A stretch of DNA of 64,000 nt from the NCBI GenBank assembly GCA_018402485.1, contig JAGYIY010000002.1, positions 124,001 to 188,000 on the forward strand, given 5' to 3'. Under the pieces are notes generated by a model. That model was not told the DNA's origin and did not search any database. It saw nothing but the letters and a program-made list of their open reading frames with translations. This stretch comes from Roseivirga sp. GTDB lineage: Bacteria; Bacteroidota; Bacteroidia; Cytophagales; Cyclobacteriaceae. Made by a program: the position numbers and the translations under genes. Shown one piece after another: positions 8,207-18,717 of this stretch (position 1 is the stretch's first letter; each line of letters opens with the position of its first letter).

Positions 8207-9403
8207 ATGAACTTATTAACATCAAAAATAAAAGATAATGTTTTAGCAACTGTTATAGAACAGTTGGAAAGTCACAGAAACGAAATAATTGCTGCGAATC
8301 AAGAGGATTTAAAGGCTTTTGGCAAGGATGATCAGGCCATGTATGATCGATTGATCGCTGACGAAAGCAAAGTCCGTGAAATGATCCAAGCCATTGAGGA
8401 AATCAAAGAAAAGCCTGACCCATTAGACTACGTAAAGTCAGAAATTACGCTAGAAAATGGCTTGAACATTGTAAACAAAGCAGCACCCTTCGGTACCATT
8501 ATGATCATTTATGAATCAAGACCTGATGTCACCATTGAGGCTGCGGTTTTGGCTTTCAAAGCCAATAATAAAATCTTACTTAAAGGTGGCAAAGAAGCTC
8601 TTCGTACCAACGAAGTACTCGTAAAATGCTGGCACAACGCACTAGAGGCGCATGGATTAGAAAAAGATTGGGTACGGCTCTTAAAAATGAGCCGCACAGA
8701 AACCCAGGCCTTTTTGAAATCTCCAGATGTACCCATCGATCTGATTGTTCCTCGCGGTGGAGAAAGACTGATTGCCTTTGTTAAGGAAAATGCCAACTGC
8801 CCTGTTTTAGTCAGTGGGAGAGGCAACAACTTTATTTATGTAGCTCCTTCAGCCAATTGGAAACAAAGTCTAAAGGTAATTCTCAATGCCAAAACAGATA
8901 AAATATCTGCATGTAATGCGCTAGATAAAATTATGATTGACAAACGTATTCCCGACATTTCTGAAAAACTGAAGGAACTGGCTGATCTTTTAAAATCTCA
9001 TCAAGTTGAATTGTGGGTTGACCGAGATACCAAGCAATTCCTACCTGATGGAGCCTTAATTACAAAAGAAGAGATTTGGTATGAAGAGTTTTTGGCATTA
9101 AAAGCTTGCATAGCGCTTGTTAATAACTCCAAAGAAGCCATTGAGAAAATCAACCTTTATTCCGGCGGTCACTCCTCGGCCATTATGACAACAGATACCG
9201 ATGAGGCCAAAACCTTTATGGAACAAGTGGATAGTGGCGCAGTTTACCATAATGCCTCTACACGCTTTACAGATGGTGGACAGATGGGAGTTGGGGCAGA
9301 GTTGGCCATCAGTACAGACAAGCTGCATCACAGAGGACCCTTAGGGCTCGAACAGCTCGTTACGAACAAATATTATGTATACGGATCGGGTCAAATTCGA
9401 TAA
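8207..9403 (+). CDS. proA: Glutamate-5-semialdehyde dehydrogenase
   Basis: 398 residues, aldehyde dehydrogenase fold. IYESRPDVTIEAA and LKGGKEA are typical ProA motifs. The catalytic Cys is probably in KTDKISACNALDK, and YSGGHSSAIMT and ASTRFTDGGQMGVGAELAIST close the signature. It reduces glutamyl-5-phosphate to the semialdehyde, which cyclises to the ProC substrate. Last gene of proCBA; a long-range inverted repeat ending in a T-run follows. Confidence 0.96.
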   Translation: MNLLTSKIKDNVLATVIEQLESHRNEIIAANQEDLKAFGKDDQAMYDRLIADESKVREMIQAIEEIKEKPDPLDYVKSEITLENGLNIVNKAAPFGTIMIIYESRPDVTIEAAVLAFKANNKILLKGGKEALRTNEVLVKCWHNALEAHGLEKDWVRLLKMSRTETQAFLKSPDVPIDLIVPRGGERLIAFVKENANCPVLVSGRGNNFIYVAPSANWKQSLKVILNAKTDKISACNALDKIMIDKRIPDISEKLKELADLLKSHQVELWVDRDTKQFLPDGALITKEEIWYEEFLALKACIALVNNSKEAIEKINLYSGGHSSAIMTTDTDEAKTFMEQVDSGAVYHNASTRFTDGGQMGVGAELAISTDKLHHRGPLGLEQLVTNKYYVYGSGQIR

Positions 9404-9414
9404 ATAAGTAAGAT

Positions 9415-9510
9415 AAAAAGGCCATTCACCATAACATTAAACCCTTTTATCAATAGCACAGCAAATTTGGTGTCATTTAACTTGTATCTTAGTTATGAAT
9501 GGCCTTTTTT
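9415..9510 (+). terminator. Candidate terminator with long loop after proA
   Basis: A perfect 13-bp inverted repeat, AAAAAGGCCATTC (9415-9427) and GAATGGCCTTTTT (9497-9509), with the T-run continuing. The loop is 69 nt, unusually long, and contains a possible promoter for the next gene. It may terminate proCBA; the T-run also means the downstream protein does not start at the ATG at 9495. Confidence 0.45.
9466..9492 (+). promoter_or_regulatory. Possible promoter for the 9579 gene
   Basis: TTTG at 9466 and TATCTTAG at 9485-9492 (seven of eight bases match TAnnTTTG, counting the two free positions). The 15-bp spacing is shorter than the usual 17-20. It lies between proA and the next gene. Confidence 0.3.
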
Positions 9511-9578
9511 TGCTTACTTCAAATAAAATACTAACTAACAGAAAAACGTTTTACTGTTTAACTAAACCAAAATTAAGA

Positions 9579-10007
9579 ATGAGAAAATTAACGAAAGCGC
9601 TTTTAATGGCTTTTTTTGTAACATTCGGTGCTGTGCAAGTACAAGCACAAGATCTAACAGATCAAGATTACAAAGACTACGCTGTGATTTTGATGGCGCA
9701 AGAAGCCATTACTGAGAAAATCAGTCCAATGGTAAACGACTTGATTGAAAAACAAGAAGGAATGACTGGAAAAAGGTTTCAAGAGCTCAGATCGAATAGT
9801 GGGGACCCTGCTCAAGATTGGGAAAAGCAATTCTTGAACTTGGTCAATGGCGAGATTAAAAAGAAGCAAGATGCTGCAAAAACTGTTTTAAATACCTTAG
9901 CTAAATATTCCTTAGGTGCTGCAAAATACAACGCTGTTAAAAAGGCCTACGCGCAAGGTGGCACAGCCAAAGCCAAAGTAGATGCATTTAAAGCAATCGT
10001 AGAATAA
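9579..10007 (+). CDS. Exported hypothetical protein, 142 aa
   Basis: Start chosen at ATG 9579 because it gives a classical signal peptide (MRKLTKALLMAFFVTFGAVQ, cleavage after a VQAQ-type site near residue 24) and because the upstream in-frame ATG at 9495 lies in a terminator-like arm. The mature part is small, helical and rich in Lys, Ala and Gln, with no cysteine and no motif I recognise. Probably periplasmic. A strong terminator follows directly, so it is likely monocistronic. Confidence 0.7.
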   Translation: MRKLTKALLMAFFVTFGAVQVQAQDLTDQDYKDYAVILMAQEAITEKISPMVNDLIEKQEGMTGKRFQELRSNSGDPAQDWEKQFLNLVNGEIKKKQDAAKTVLNTLAKYSLGAAKYNAVKKAYAQGGTAKAKVDAFKAIVE

Positions 10008-10029
10008 AAATCAATCAACCTTAATCCAC

Positions 10030-10059
10030 AAAAAAGACTACCTTGGTAGTCTTTTTTTT
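10030..10059 (+). terminator. Rho-independent terminator
   Basis: AAAAAGACTACC-TT-GGTAGTCTTTTT, a perfect 12-bp stem followed by further T residues, directly after the exported 142-aa protein gene. Confidence 0.88.
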
Positions 10060-10108
10060 GTCCTTTATCATAATAAAGCACTTTGCCTATCTTTCATTAG
10101 TTTTGAAC

Positions 10109-11107
10109 ATGCGTCTGATCATACTTTGTATTTCCCTATGCACTTTGCAGATATGGCTTGCCTCGCAAGCCCATGGGCAATTCTTTAAGTTCTTAAAGAA
10201 AAAAGACAAACAGCAGGGTGTTGGTTTCGTACTCGAAGAGGGAATAACTCCGGAGGAAAGAGAAAAAGCCATGGCACGCCAATTGGTAAATCCAACTCGC
10301 TTAATGCTAAATCGTTTCAACCTTCAAATAGAAAAGAGTTACGGTTTTTTCAATTATAAAAATAAGTTAGAGCAGAGCAATAGCGGAACCATCAATCCCT
10401 TAACTCTACGACTTTCTTTTAGCCTTAAAAAACTAGATAAGGAACATTTTAAGACCACAGATGAAAAACGCTATCTAGATGAAGACGCACTGCGCATCGG
10501 AGGCGGCATTAGCTTTGGCAAAATTAAATTCAGAAATGAAATCACCAACCAAGAAGTATTGCCCCTTATGGGTAACTCTACAACGGCCACCAAAGGGTTT
10601 TCAACGACTCAAATGTTTGGTTCTCTCACCTTCAATTTTTATACACAGGGAGATTTTTCTATGCTGGCAGATGTGAAAGCAGGTGTTTGGGAAATCAAAA
10701 CTTCAAAGGCCAATAATGAACTCATTTCCTACGATCCATTTATAAACGTAGGAATAATGCTGCAAACCACCTTTTCTAAATATTTCAAAGGGTATATTCG
10801 ACCATCCATAGAATTACGCAGCTATTCCTGGGTAAACAACATCTTTAACCCAACCCATCAATTCAACGTGTTCAGCATAGACATAGGACTATTGCTAAAG
10901 TATCCGTCTTATCCGCGTAATCAATACCCTGCTCACCAAGTACAAATGGAACATGTTTTTAATGGAAAAATGTATAGAGGTAGGCCATTTTACCAAAAAC
11001 AAAACCCACGTTACGGACAAAATAGAGTGCGAAGAAAACCTTTGGGTTTGCCCTTCAAGCGTGCAAAAGATACGAATGAAAAAAAGAAAAACGGCAAGGG
11101 TAATTAA
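10109..11107 (+). CDS. Exported, probably outer-membrane beta-barrel hypothetical protein
   Basis: 332 residues from ATG 10109, which gives a signal peptide ending near SQAHGQ (about residue 25); an upstream in-frame start at 10043 would sit inside the preceding terminator. After a charged linker (FKFLKKKDKQQG) the protein shows alternating polar/hydrophobic strands rich in aromatic residues, such as SFGKIKFRNEI, GSLTFNFYTQGDF and FNVFSIDIGLLLKYP, as in small outer-membrane barrels. The C-terminal about 50 residues are basic, rich in Arg, Tyr, Gln and Pro. Family not recognised. Confidence 0.65.
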   Translation: MRLIILCISLCTLQIWLASQAHGQFFKFLKKKDKQQGVGFVLEEGITPEEREKAMARQLVNPTRLMLNRFNLQIEKSYGFFNYKNKLEQSNSGTINPLTLRLSFSLKKLDKEHFKTTDEKRYLDEDALRIGGGISFGKIKFRNEITNQEVLPLMGNSTTATKGFSTTQMFGSLTFNFYTQGDFSMLADVKAGVWEIKTSKANNELISYDPFINVGIMLQTTFSKYFKGYIRPSIELRSYSWVNNIFNPTHQFNVFSIDIGLLLKYPSYPRNQYPAHQVQMEHVFNGKMYRGRPFYQKQNPRYGQNRVRRKPLGLPFKRAKDTNEKKKNGKGN

Positions 11108-11183
11108 AGCCATTAAAAGCCCCATAAAAGGAATCTTTTTATTATCTTGCCCTTTCAAATAAATCTATTTTTTCAATCCGTTT

Positions 11184-13709
11184 ATGGCAGAAGGAAGTAA
11201 TGAAACAATCATCCCCATCAACATAGAAGATGAGATGAGGGGTGCCTACATCGACTACTCAATGTCGGTGATTATCTCAAGGGCTTTACCCGATGTACGC
11301 GATGGTTTAAAACCGGTACACAGAAGGGTTTTGTATGGAATGCTCGACTTGGGCGTCAACTGGAACAAGCCTTATAAAAAATCAGCAAGAATTGTAGGAG
11401 AGGTCCTCGGTAAGTATCACCCACATGGCGACTCTTCCGTGTACGATACAATGGTTCGCATGGCCCAAGAATGGTCATTGCGTTATCCGTTAGTTGATGG
11501 ACAAGGGAACTTTGGTTCGGTAGATGGCGATTCACCGGCCGCTATGCGTTACACCGAGGCCAGACTTCAGCGTATAGCTGATGAAATGTTAGCCGATATC
11601 AACAAAGACACGGTAGACTTTCAGCTCAACTTCGATGATTCATTGAAAGAGCCAACTGTACTTCCCGGTAAATTGCCTTGTTTGCTTTTGAATGGCAGTT
11701 CAGGCATCGCTGTAGGTATGGCCACCAATATGGCACCACATAACCTAAATGAGGTAGTGGATGGTATCGTGGCCTATATTGACAATAAAGACATCAGCAC
11801 AGAGGAGCTGATGCAACACATTACGGCTCCAGATTTCCCCACCGGGGCGACCATATATGGTTACACTGGGGTGAAATCAGCTTATGAAACGGGTAGGGGA
11901 CGTGTGGTTCTAAGAGCCAAAGCAGATATTGAAACTTTGAAATCTGGTCGCGAGCAAATCATCGTCACGGAAATTCCTTATATGGTCAACAAGGCCAGTA
12001 TGATCGAAAAGACCGCTGCCTTGGTAAACGAAAAGAAAATTGAAGGTATTTCTGATTTAAGAGATGAGTCGGATCGGAACGGAATGCGCATCGTATATGA
12101 ATTAAAGAAAGATGCCATTGGCAATGTGGTGTTGAATAACTTGTACAAATACACGCAGTTACAATCCTCTTTCGGTATCAATAATGTAGCCTTAGTGAAA
12201 GGTCGACCATTAACACTCAACCTAAAAGAGTTGATTCAATACTATGTGGAACACCGCCATGTTGTGGTAGTTCGCAGAACCCAGTATGAATTGAATGAAG
12301 CCGAAAAACGAGCACATATTTTAGAAGGTTACCTCATAGCACTGGATAACCTCGATGCTGTAATTGAGCTGATACGAGCTTCTCGCGATCCTGAAATTGC
12401 TAAAGTTGGCTTGATAGAACAATTTGAACTCTCTGAAATTCAAGCGAAAGCCATTCTGGAAATGCGTTTACAACGTTTAACCGGACTCGAGCGCGATAAA
12501 ATCAAAAAAGAATACGATGAAATCATGGAGTTGATCGATCGTTTGAAGGAGATTTTAGAGAAAGAAGAGCTGAGGATGCAGATCATCAAAGATGAACTGA
12601 CTGAAATCAAAGACCGATATGGCGATGAGCGTAGAACGGACATTGTTCACTCTGCCGAAGATTTTACCACTGAAGATATGATTCCTAACGAGGAAATGCT
12701 GATAACCATTTCCCACGAAGGCTACATCAAAAGAACACTATTATCTGAATATCGTACACAAGGACGCGGAGGTGTTGGTTCTCGTGGCGCCTCAGCCAAA
12801 GAAGACGATTTTACGGAATACCTTTTTGTGGGAAAGACACACAATTATTTGCTGATTTTCACAGAATACGGAAAGGTTTTTTGGAAAAAAGTATGGGAAT
12901 TACCTGAGGGTAGTAAAACAGCCAAAGGCCGCCCAGTACAAAATCTCATCAATATAGAGCCTGGAGATCGCATAAGAGCGGTCATCAATGTAGCAGATCT
13001 GAAAGATGAGCAATACATCAACAATAACTTTTTGGTGATGTGTACAGAGCGAGGCACGATTAAAAAGACTCCATTAGAAGCCTATTCAAGGCCAAGATCC
13101 AATGGTATCAATGCCATTACCATCAATGAAGGTGACCGGTTGTTAGAAGTGAGGTTTACCAATGGAGACAACCACATAATCATCGGCAAGCAATCGGGTA
13201 AAGTGGTGCATTTTCATGAAGGAGATGTTCGCTCCATGGGCCGAACAGCCGCTGGGGTAAGAGGTGTAACGCTTGAAAATGAAGAGGATAAGGTGATTGG
13301 CATGGTATGTGTGAGTAGAGAAGACGCCAATTTATTAGTAGTATCGGAAAAAGGCTATGGCAAAAGATCGCTCATAGAAGATTACCGCATCACCAAACGA
13401 GGTGGCAAAGGGGTCAAGACCATTAACATAACGGAGAAAACAGGCAACTTAGTAGCCATCAAAGAGGTAATCGATAGCGATGACCTTATGATTATCAATA
13501 AGTCGGGCATTACCATCCGTATTAGTGTAGAAGACATGCGCGTGATGGGTAGAGCCACGCAAGGTGTAAAACTGATTCGTCTAAATGAAGGCGATGAAAT
13601 ATCTTCTGTAGAGAAGATAGAGCACATAGAAATTGCAGAAGAGGAAGAAACTGAAACCAATAGCTCAGCAGAAACTTCAGCAACCGATGAAAATGACGAG
13701 AACAATTAA
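11184..13709 (+). CDS. gyrA: DNA gyrase subunit A
   Basis: 841 residues. N-terminal breakage-reunion domain with the active Tyr123 in [10 protein letters not shown]; the quinolone pocket [10 protein letters not shown] has Ser84 and Asp88, the wild-type-like residues. A long coiled coil (about 370-500) is followed by the C-terminal pinwheel with the GyrA box KRGGKG, required for negative supercoiling and separating it from ParC. The tail is acidic ([10 protein letters not shown]...). It forms A2B2 with GyrB, not in the window. A TPR protein gene follows 24 bp later, likely in the same transcript. Confidence 0.97.
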   Translation: MAEGSNETIIPINIEDEMRGAYIDYSMSVIISRALPDVRDGLKPVHRRVLYGMLDLGVNWNKPYKKSARIVGEVLGKYHPHGDSSVYDTMVRMAQEWSLRYPLVDGQGNFGSVDGDSPAAMRYTEARLQRIADEMLADINKDTVDFQLNFDDSLKEPTVLPGKLPCLLLNGSSGIAVGMATNMAPHNLNEVVDGIVAYIDNKDISTEELMQHITAPDFPTGATIYGYTGVKSAYETGRGRVVLRAKADIETLKSGREQIIVTEIPYMVNKASMIEKTAALVNEKKIEGISDLRDESDRNGMRIVYELKKDAIGNVVLNNLYKYTQLQSSFGINNVALVKGRPLTLNLKELIQYYVEHRHVVVVRRTQYELNEAEKRAHILEGYLIALDNLDAVIELIRASRDPEIAKVGLIEQFELSEIQAKAILEMRLQRLTGLERDKIKKEYDEIMELIDRLKEILEKEELRMQIIKDELTEIKDRYGDERRTDIVHSAEDFTTEDMIPNEEMLITISHEGYIKRTLLSEYRTQGRGGVGSRGASAKEDDFTEYLFVGKTHNYLLIFTEYGKVFWKKVWELPEGSKTAKGRPVQNLINIEPGDRIRAVINVADLKDEQYINNNFLVMCTERGTIKKTPLEAYSRPRSNGINAITINEGDRLLEVRFTNGDNHIIIGKQSGKVVHFHEGDVRSMGRTAAGVRGVTLENEEDKVIGMVCVSREDANLLVVSEKGYGKRSLIEDYRITKRGGKGVKTINITEKTGNLVAIKEVIDSDDLMIINKSGITIRISVEDMRVMGRATQGVKLIRLNEGDEISSVEKIEHIEIAEEEETETNSSAETSATDENDENN

Positions 13710-13733
13710 AACCTAAACTTGAACTTATTACTT

Positions 13734-14924
13734 ATGAAACGATTGATTTTTACCATTGCGGCCTCTTTGTTCGTTGTAATGGGAGCCTACGCACAGAAAA
13801 AAGTTTTAAAGGAAGCCACAAAAGCTTTGCGTAAAGGGGAACTAACAGAGGCCATTAGCTTGGCCAAGCAAGCAGCTCAAGATTCAGAAACAGAACAAGA
13901 CCCAGATACTTATATTACTTTGGGACAAGCTTATCTCGAAACATTTGTAAACTCCGAGTTTAAAGATTTCGATGCAGCCAACAATAGTTATGAAGCTTAT
14001 GCAAAAGCTTTAGAAGTAGGAGATGATAAAACGGAAGAAAGCATCATGGAACCGCCATTTTTTAACCCTCAAGACCCTAGCGTATACATGGGTGGCGGTA
14101 AAGATTTGGCCTTATTAGAGTATTATTTGATCATACAGTTCAACGACAGATTACAAAATAATGATTTTGAAGCAGCCTTTAAATTAGGTACGATTTCTGC
14201 TAAAATAAACCCCAATATAGAAAAAGCTTTTTTTGCGGGATATGCAGCTGATAATGCTGATATGAAAAAAGAGGCCTATGAAGCTTTTAAAGTAGTAATT
14301 GATTTTAATGAACCTTATGACAATTTAGAGTATGCATTAAATTATGTTATTCAGTATGAGAAGAATGAGGAAGACTATGAAGCTGCTTTAAAAACTGCTC
14401 GCAAAGGACAAGAAATGTACCCAGAGGCGAAGGTGTTTAAAGACTGGGAAGTGGATTTACTTATTCAGTCTGACCGCATGGATGAAGCCATTAGCGGATT
14501 GCAAGAACTAGTTGATGAAGGTAAAGCTGATAAAGTAACATACTATACCTTAGGTTATCTACAGTGGAATAATGAACAATTAGACCAAGCTGAAAAAAGT
14601 GCTAAAAAGGCGCTCGAATTAGATCCTGAATATATAGAAGCGCTTTATGTGGCAGGTTCAGTGATTTTTAATCAAGGTGCTGAAACCATGAAAGAGGCTA
14701 ATGAGATAACAGGAGATAATAATAAGTATGAGGACTTACGAGAGAAAGCTTTAGTGAAATTTAGAGAAGCCATGCCAATTTTTGAAAAATGTATTGCAGC
14801 CAATCCGGATGATATCTACAGCTTACGTCCACTAAGCACTATTTATGATCAATTAGCTATGCCAGACAAACGCGATAAAATCTTAGATCATATCGACAAA
14901 GTTGAAGGTATGGGTGGGCAATAA
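13734..14924 (+). CDS. Exported TPR-repeat protein
   Basis: 396 residues from ATG 13734 (an in-frame TTG at 13719 is less likely). Signal peptide MKRLIFTIAASLFVVMGAYA, then helix-turn-helix TPR units: KALRKGELTEAISLAKQA near 30, YYTLGYLQWNNEQLDQAEK near 270-290 and LDPEYIEALYVAGSVIFNQG near 300-320. Probably a periplasmic scaffold; partner unknown. The gene follows gyrA closely and ends at a terminator. Confidence 0.8.
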   Translation: MKRLIFTIAASLFVVMGAYAQKKVLKEATKALRKGELTEAISLAKQAAQDSETEQDPDTYITLGQAYLETFVNSEFKDFDAANNSYEAYAKALEVGDDKTEESIMEPPFFNPQDPSVYMGGGKDLALLEYYLIIQFNDRLQNNDFEAAFKLGTISAKINPNIEKAFFAGYAADNADMKKEAYEAFKVVIDFNEPYDNLEYALNYVIQYEKNEEDYEAALKTARKGQEMYPEAKVFKDWEVDLLIQSDRMDEAISGLQELVDEGKADKVTYYTLGYLQWNNEQLDQAEKSAKKALELDPEYIEALYVAGSVIFNQGAETMKEANEITGDNNKYEDLREKALVKFREAMPIFEKCIAANPDDIYSLRPLSTIYDQLAMPDKRDKILDHIDKVEGMGGQ

Positions 14925-14940
14925 AAACTAAACAAGTGAT

Positions 14941-14971
14941 AAAAGGGAAGTGCAAATTGCGCTTCCCTTTA
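14941..14971 (+). terminator. Terminator after TPR gene
   Basis: AAAGGGAAG (14942-14950) pairs with CTTCCCTTT (14962-14970); the loop contains a further short stem. Located 17 bp after the TPR stop. Confidence 0.75.
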
Positions 14972-15014
14972 GTTCTGATATTCTATTTTACATAATATAA
15001 ATTATGTAACATTT

Positions 15015-15384
15015 ATAGCAAACTCCGTAATAGCCACATCGTGGCTATTTAACATAAATGCAGTTATGGCCACTGCGCAGCAAGTGATATAACGTCAGCA
15101 TTTATGTTAAGGAGGTTTGCGGTAAAAATTGCAGTTATACTATTCCATAGCAAACTCCGTAATAGCCACATCGTGGCTATTTAACATAAATGCAGTTATG
15201 ACCACTGCGCAGCAGTGATATAACGTCAGCATTTATGTTAAGGAGGTTTGCAGTAAAAATTGTAGTTATACTATTCCATAGCAAACTCCGTAATACCCAC
15301 AAAGTGGCTATTTACACATCATAACAGTTATCGCTATGCAGTGCGATAACGTGCCTTATACTATTAAGGACAGATGCGGTAATG
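15015..15384. repeat. Three tandem copies of a nested-palindrome element (131-132 bp period)
   Basis: Copy starts (GCAAACTCC) are at 15018, 15150 and 15281. Copies 1 and 2 are nearly identical; copy 3 is diverged and ends near 15384. In copy 1: outer arms GCAAACTCC (15018-15026) and GGAGGTTTGC (15111-15120); side hairpin AATAGCCAC-ATC-GTGGCTATT (15029-15049); a perfect 13-bp middle stem (15049-15061 with 15098-15110); inner GTTAT/ATAAC and CACT/AGTG stems. In copy 3 the innermost stem is GTTATCGC...GCGATAAC, a different sequence that still pairs, while the middle stem is lost. No open frame runs through it. Function unknown: structured RNA, cruciform or miniature mobile element are all possible. 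Confidence 0.85.
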
Positions 15385-15545
15385 TTTTCCACTACACACA
15401 TCCACGACATCATTCGAATTCTGCATTCATATAAAAATTTATACATATACCCGATGATTTCTTTTACTACAATATTTACCAAAGCTTAGAATAGCCAATA
15501 ATAAACACTACCTTCCTATTTCACATCGCTGGGCCCAATCGTTAT

Positions 15546-16433
15546 ATGGATGTACAAGTACTAATCATTATAGGAGCTGGAATCGCAGGGCTATGGCTTT
15601 TGCTCTACATCATCCCTATCAATCTATGGATTTCTGCCGTATTCTCAGGCGTACAGATCAATTTGATGACCTTGGTATTTATGAGGCTAAGAAAGGTACC
15701 ACCTCCGCTAATTGTTAGCTCATTGATTTTGGCAAGCAAAGCAGGAATTCCCAACATCAATACCCAATTACTTGAGACCCATTTTTTAGCTGGCGGAAAA
15801 CTGACTAATGTCATCAAAGCATTGATTGTAGCTGATAAAGCCAATTTAAATCTCACCTTTAAGCAGGCCACTGCCATCGATTTGGCCGGCAGAAACGTTT
15901 TAGAAGCCGTCCAGATTTCTGTCAATCCCTATATGATCATCGTGCCTGCCATTACAGGAGTTTCAATTGATGGAATACAATTGATTGCCGAGGCCAGGGT
16001 AACTGTAAGGACCAATATACAGCAATTAGTGGGTGGAGCCGGAGAAGAAACGATTAAGGCTCGTGTGGGTCAAGGTATCATTTCCAGCATTGGCGAGGCT
16101 GCCGACTATACAAAAGTGCTCGAAAGACCAGAAGAAATTTCAAAACGTGTATTAGCATCTGGCTTAGATGCTGGTACAGCCTACGAAATTCTTTCCATAG
16201 ACATAGCAGATATTAATATTGGTCACAATATTGGGGCAAAACTGCAGATAGATCAAGCTGGTGCAGACCTTAAGATTGCCAATGCCAAAGCCGAAGAACG
16301 CAGAGCCAATGCTGTAGCTTATGAACAAGAAATGATAGCCAAAATAGAGTCTGCCAAAGCCAAGGTCATCATGGCCAAGGCCCAAATTCCAGGTGCTCTT
16401 TCTTTTGCTTTTAAGAAAGGACGTGTGTATTGA
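15546..16433 (+). CDS. floA: Flotillin-like protein FloA
   Basis: 295 residues. An N-terminal hydrophobic hairpin anchor (about 4-40) is followed by an SPFH-like domain with [15 protein letters not shown] and [16 protein letters not shown]-type segments, then an Ala/Glu/Lys-rich coiled coil (about 240-290). The YqfA/FloA family organises membrane microdomains. Somewhat shorter than B. subtilis FloA (331) at the C-terminus. The NfeD-type partner often found beside floA is absent. Preceded by the tandem palindromic repeats and followed by a hairpin terminator; likely transcribed alone. Confidence 0.92.
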   Translation: MDVQVLIIIGAGIAGLWLLLYIIPINLWISAVFSGVQINLMTLVFMRLRKVPPPLIVSSLILASKAGIPNINTQLLETHFLAGGKLTNVIKALIVADKANLNLTFKQATAIDLAGRNVLEAVQISVNPYMIIVPAITGVSIDGIQLIAEARVTVRTNIQQLVGGAGEETIKARVGQGIISSIGEAADYTKVLERPEEISKRVLASGLDAGTAYEILSIDIADINIGHNIGAKLQIDQAGADLKIANAKAEERRANAVAYEQEMIAKIESAKAKVIMAKAQIPGALSFAFKKGRVY

Positions 16434-16441
16434 AGAAGCAC

Positions 16442-16464
16442 ATAAGGGCTTTATAGGCCCTTAT
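16442..16464 (+). terminator. Hairpin after floA
   Basis: ATAAGGGC-TTTATAG-GCCCTTAT, a perfect 8-bp stem 8 bp after the floA stop. The T-run is weak, so it may act with the convergent usp gene end. Confidence 0.55.
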
Positions 16465-16552
16465 TTCCGAAAAGTATTTTTAAAGTGATTTCATTATCTA
16501 CCTTATCGAGCGTAATGCAGGAGTAAATGAAATTAAAAACAAGTTGCTTTCC

Positions 16553-17482
16553 CTATATCCTGAAAATGGCCTCAATAAAGCTCATGTTTTCATGTTTTTT
16601 CTTTACTACAAGAACAGGTATATCTGATTCATAGAAAACAAGCCTTTCTGCTAAAGAACCTATTAAAATGGCTGAGGCAAGCGTACGTCCCTTCGACCCT
16701 ATCACAATCATGTCAGCCTTACAGCTCACTGCATGATTATGGATCAATTCGGCCTTACTTCCATCCCTACTGTTGATGTAGGCACATTCTAAATCTTTAG
16801 CGAACTGATATTTATTCAAAAATTTTTGACAATCATTCTGTGCATGCCCTTCGATGATTTCTTCAAACTCCTCATATGATTTACCAATTTTAGAATATCC
16901 TGATGAAACCGTAAATAAGTGTACTAATCTAACTTGTCTCCCTTTTTCTTTTGTTAGTTCCTCAGCTTGCTTTAAGGCAAGATAAGCATGATTAGAAAAA
17001 TCTACAGGAACCAAAATTTGCTTTACCTGACTATTAAATTGCTCAGGCACCAAAAGTAAGGAGCTTGGACATGTGCGAGCAATGTGACTAGAAACCAAGC
17101 CAGAACCCTTAAGGCTTCGTTTTCTGCCCATAAAAATGAGATCTACCTCTTTGACTTTGGCAAACTTGAGTATTTTTTCAATGGGTGCTCCTTCTTTGAC
17201 AACAAACTCAAGTGAAACATCGACAGTATCCTCCATGTACTTATTCACTTGTTGTCTCATCTCTAACTCTAAGCTTTCATCTAAAGGTGCCATGAGGGAT
17301 GGATATTTTTTTAATAATTCCTCAGGAAGCTCCAGATCTTTGGCCACATGCAAAAAGTAAATCCGATTCAGGTGCAAAATTTTACTGATCACTGAAACAT
17401 ATTGAATGACATGGTCATCCATTTCGGTAAGGTCAAGTGCCACAAGTGCGATCTGATAAGGCTGATGTTCAAATGCTTCCAT
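16553..17482 (-). CDS. Tandem-domain universal stress protein
   Basis: 309 residues, two UspA domains (about 8-150 and 155-300). The second has an intact ATP motif GSKG-N9-GS (IGSKGRTLASAILIGS, about 268-283); the first is degenerate (MGRKRSLKGSG), so only one site probably binds nucleotide. Such proteins respond to starvation and stress in the cytoplasm. A well-formed Bacteroidetes promoter lies 22 bp before the start. Convergent with floA; monocistronic by position. Confidence 0.9.
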   Translation of the reverse strand: MEAFEHQPYQIALVALDLTEMDDHVIQYVSVISKILHLNRIYFLHVAKDLELPEELLKKYPSLMAPLDESLELEMRQQVNKYMEDTVDVSLEFVVKEGAPIEKILKFAKVKEVDLIFMGRKRSLKGSGLVSSHIARTCPSSLLLVPEQFNSQVKQILVPVDFSNHAYLALKQAEELTKEKGRQVRLVHLFTVSSGYSKIGKSYEEFEEIIEGHAQNDCQKFLNKYQFAKDLECAYINSRDGSKAELIHNHAVSCKADMIVIGSKGRTLASAILIGSLAERLVFYESDIPVLVVKKKHENMSFIEAIFRI

Positions 17483-17503
17483 AATGAATTATTATTTATT
17501 TTT

Positions 17504-17533
17504 TAAAGGTACAATATCCCTAAGCACAGCAAA
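17504..17533 (-). promoter_or_regulatory. Promoter of the universal stress protein gene
   Basis: On the minus strand TTTG (17530-17533), 18 bp, then TACCTTTA (17504-17511), close to the Bacteroidetes TTTG-N17-20-TAnnTTTG consensus. Confidence 0.6.
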
Positions 17534-18074
17534 AGAATCGCAAAGACAATCATCTTATAAAGTTTGAGAACAATCCTTAAGCAAAGGTCGCCTACTTCTC
17601 CCCTACACCTTATCAATGGCTTAATGCAGCCATTCCATAGTTTTCATACCAAAAAACACCTGTGGAAATAAAAAAGCCAAATGTACAGGAAAGCACTCTC
17701 AGTTAACCCAACCTCCATTACAACCTCATCACCAACACGTTATAACCAAAAGCTTCGTTGTAATGGAATTAACCGCTTAAGCTGCTGCTTCCGTTTTGAT
17801 AGTTTAAAATACGAATAAGGAAATTGGAAGATGAAAGACCATTTTATCGGTGTAACCCTAGTGCATAAGGCGTTCAATGATATTGATAGATAACACCTTA
17901 AGAGTTCAAAAATATCATCAAAATCCTTAGCCTCATTGGAGGTAATATTTCCTTTTCGATGTCAGCGCATTACGCTTGGAGGAAAACGATGTTTTACCTG
18001 CTTCTACCCTACCTGTTTACGGTAAAGGTGGTTCAATTTGATGATTTTAGGTAGTAAAAAAGGCGGTTTTAAAT
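17534..18074. other. Intergenic stretch with no recognised feature
   Basis: About 540 bp with stop codons in all frames. I looked for protein remnants and repeats and saw nothing I can name. It may hold gene remains, but no motif supports that. Confidence 0.4.
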
Positions 18075-18118
18075 TAAAAAACCACTGATTTCTTGGCACA
18101 AAAGAAGAACAGTGGTTT
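18075..18118 (-). terminator. Terminator of tRNA-Thr transcript
   Basis: Outer arms AAACCACTG (18079-18087) and CAGTGGTTT (18110-18118) plus an inner TTCTT/AAGAA stem. Read on the minus strand, a T-run and AT-rich tail follow. It begins 6 bp after the tRNA-Thr 3' end. Confidence 0.75.
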
Positions 18119-18123
18119 GAAAG

Positions 18124-18677
<554 letters not shown>

Positions 18678-18717
18678 ATTGAATTAAAATGTAAAACCGC
18701 TTTCGTTTAAGCGATTG

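Noticed and set aside
15015-15384. Integron attC array
   Set aside because: Only the 7-bp boxes loosely match, the palindrome is perfect without the extra-helical bases of attC, and there is no integrase or cassette gene; kept only as a remote alternative.
17800-18060. Remnant of a transposase or other gene
   Set aside because: Short broken frames only; no motif, terminal repeat or second copy could be supported.
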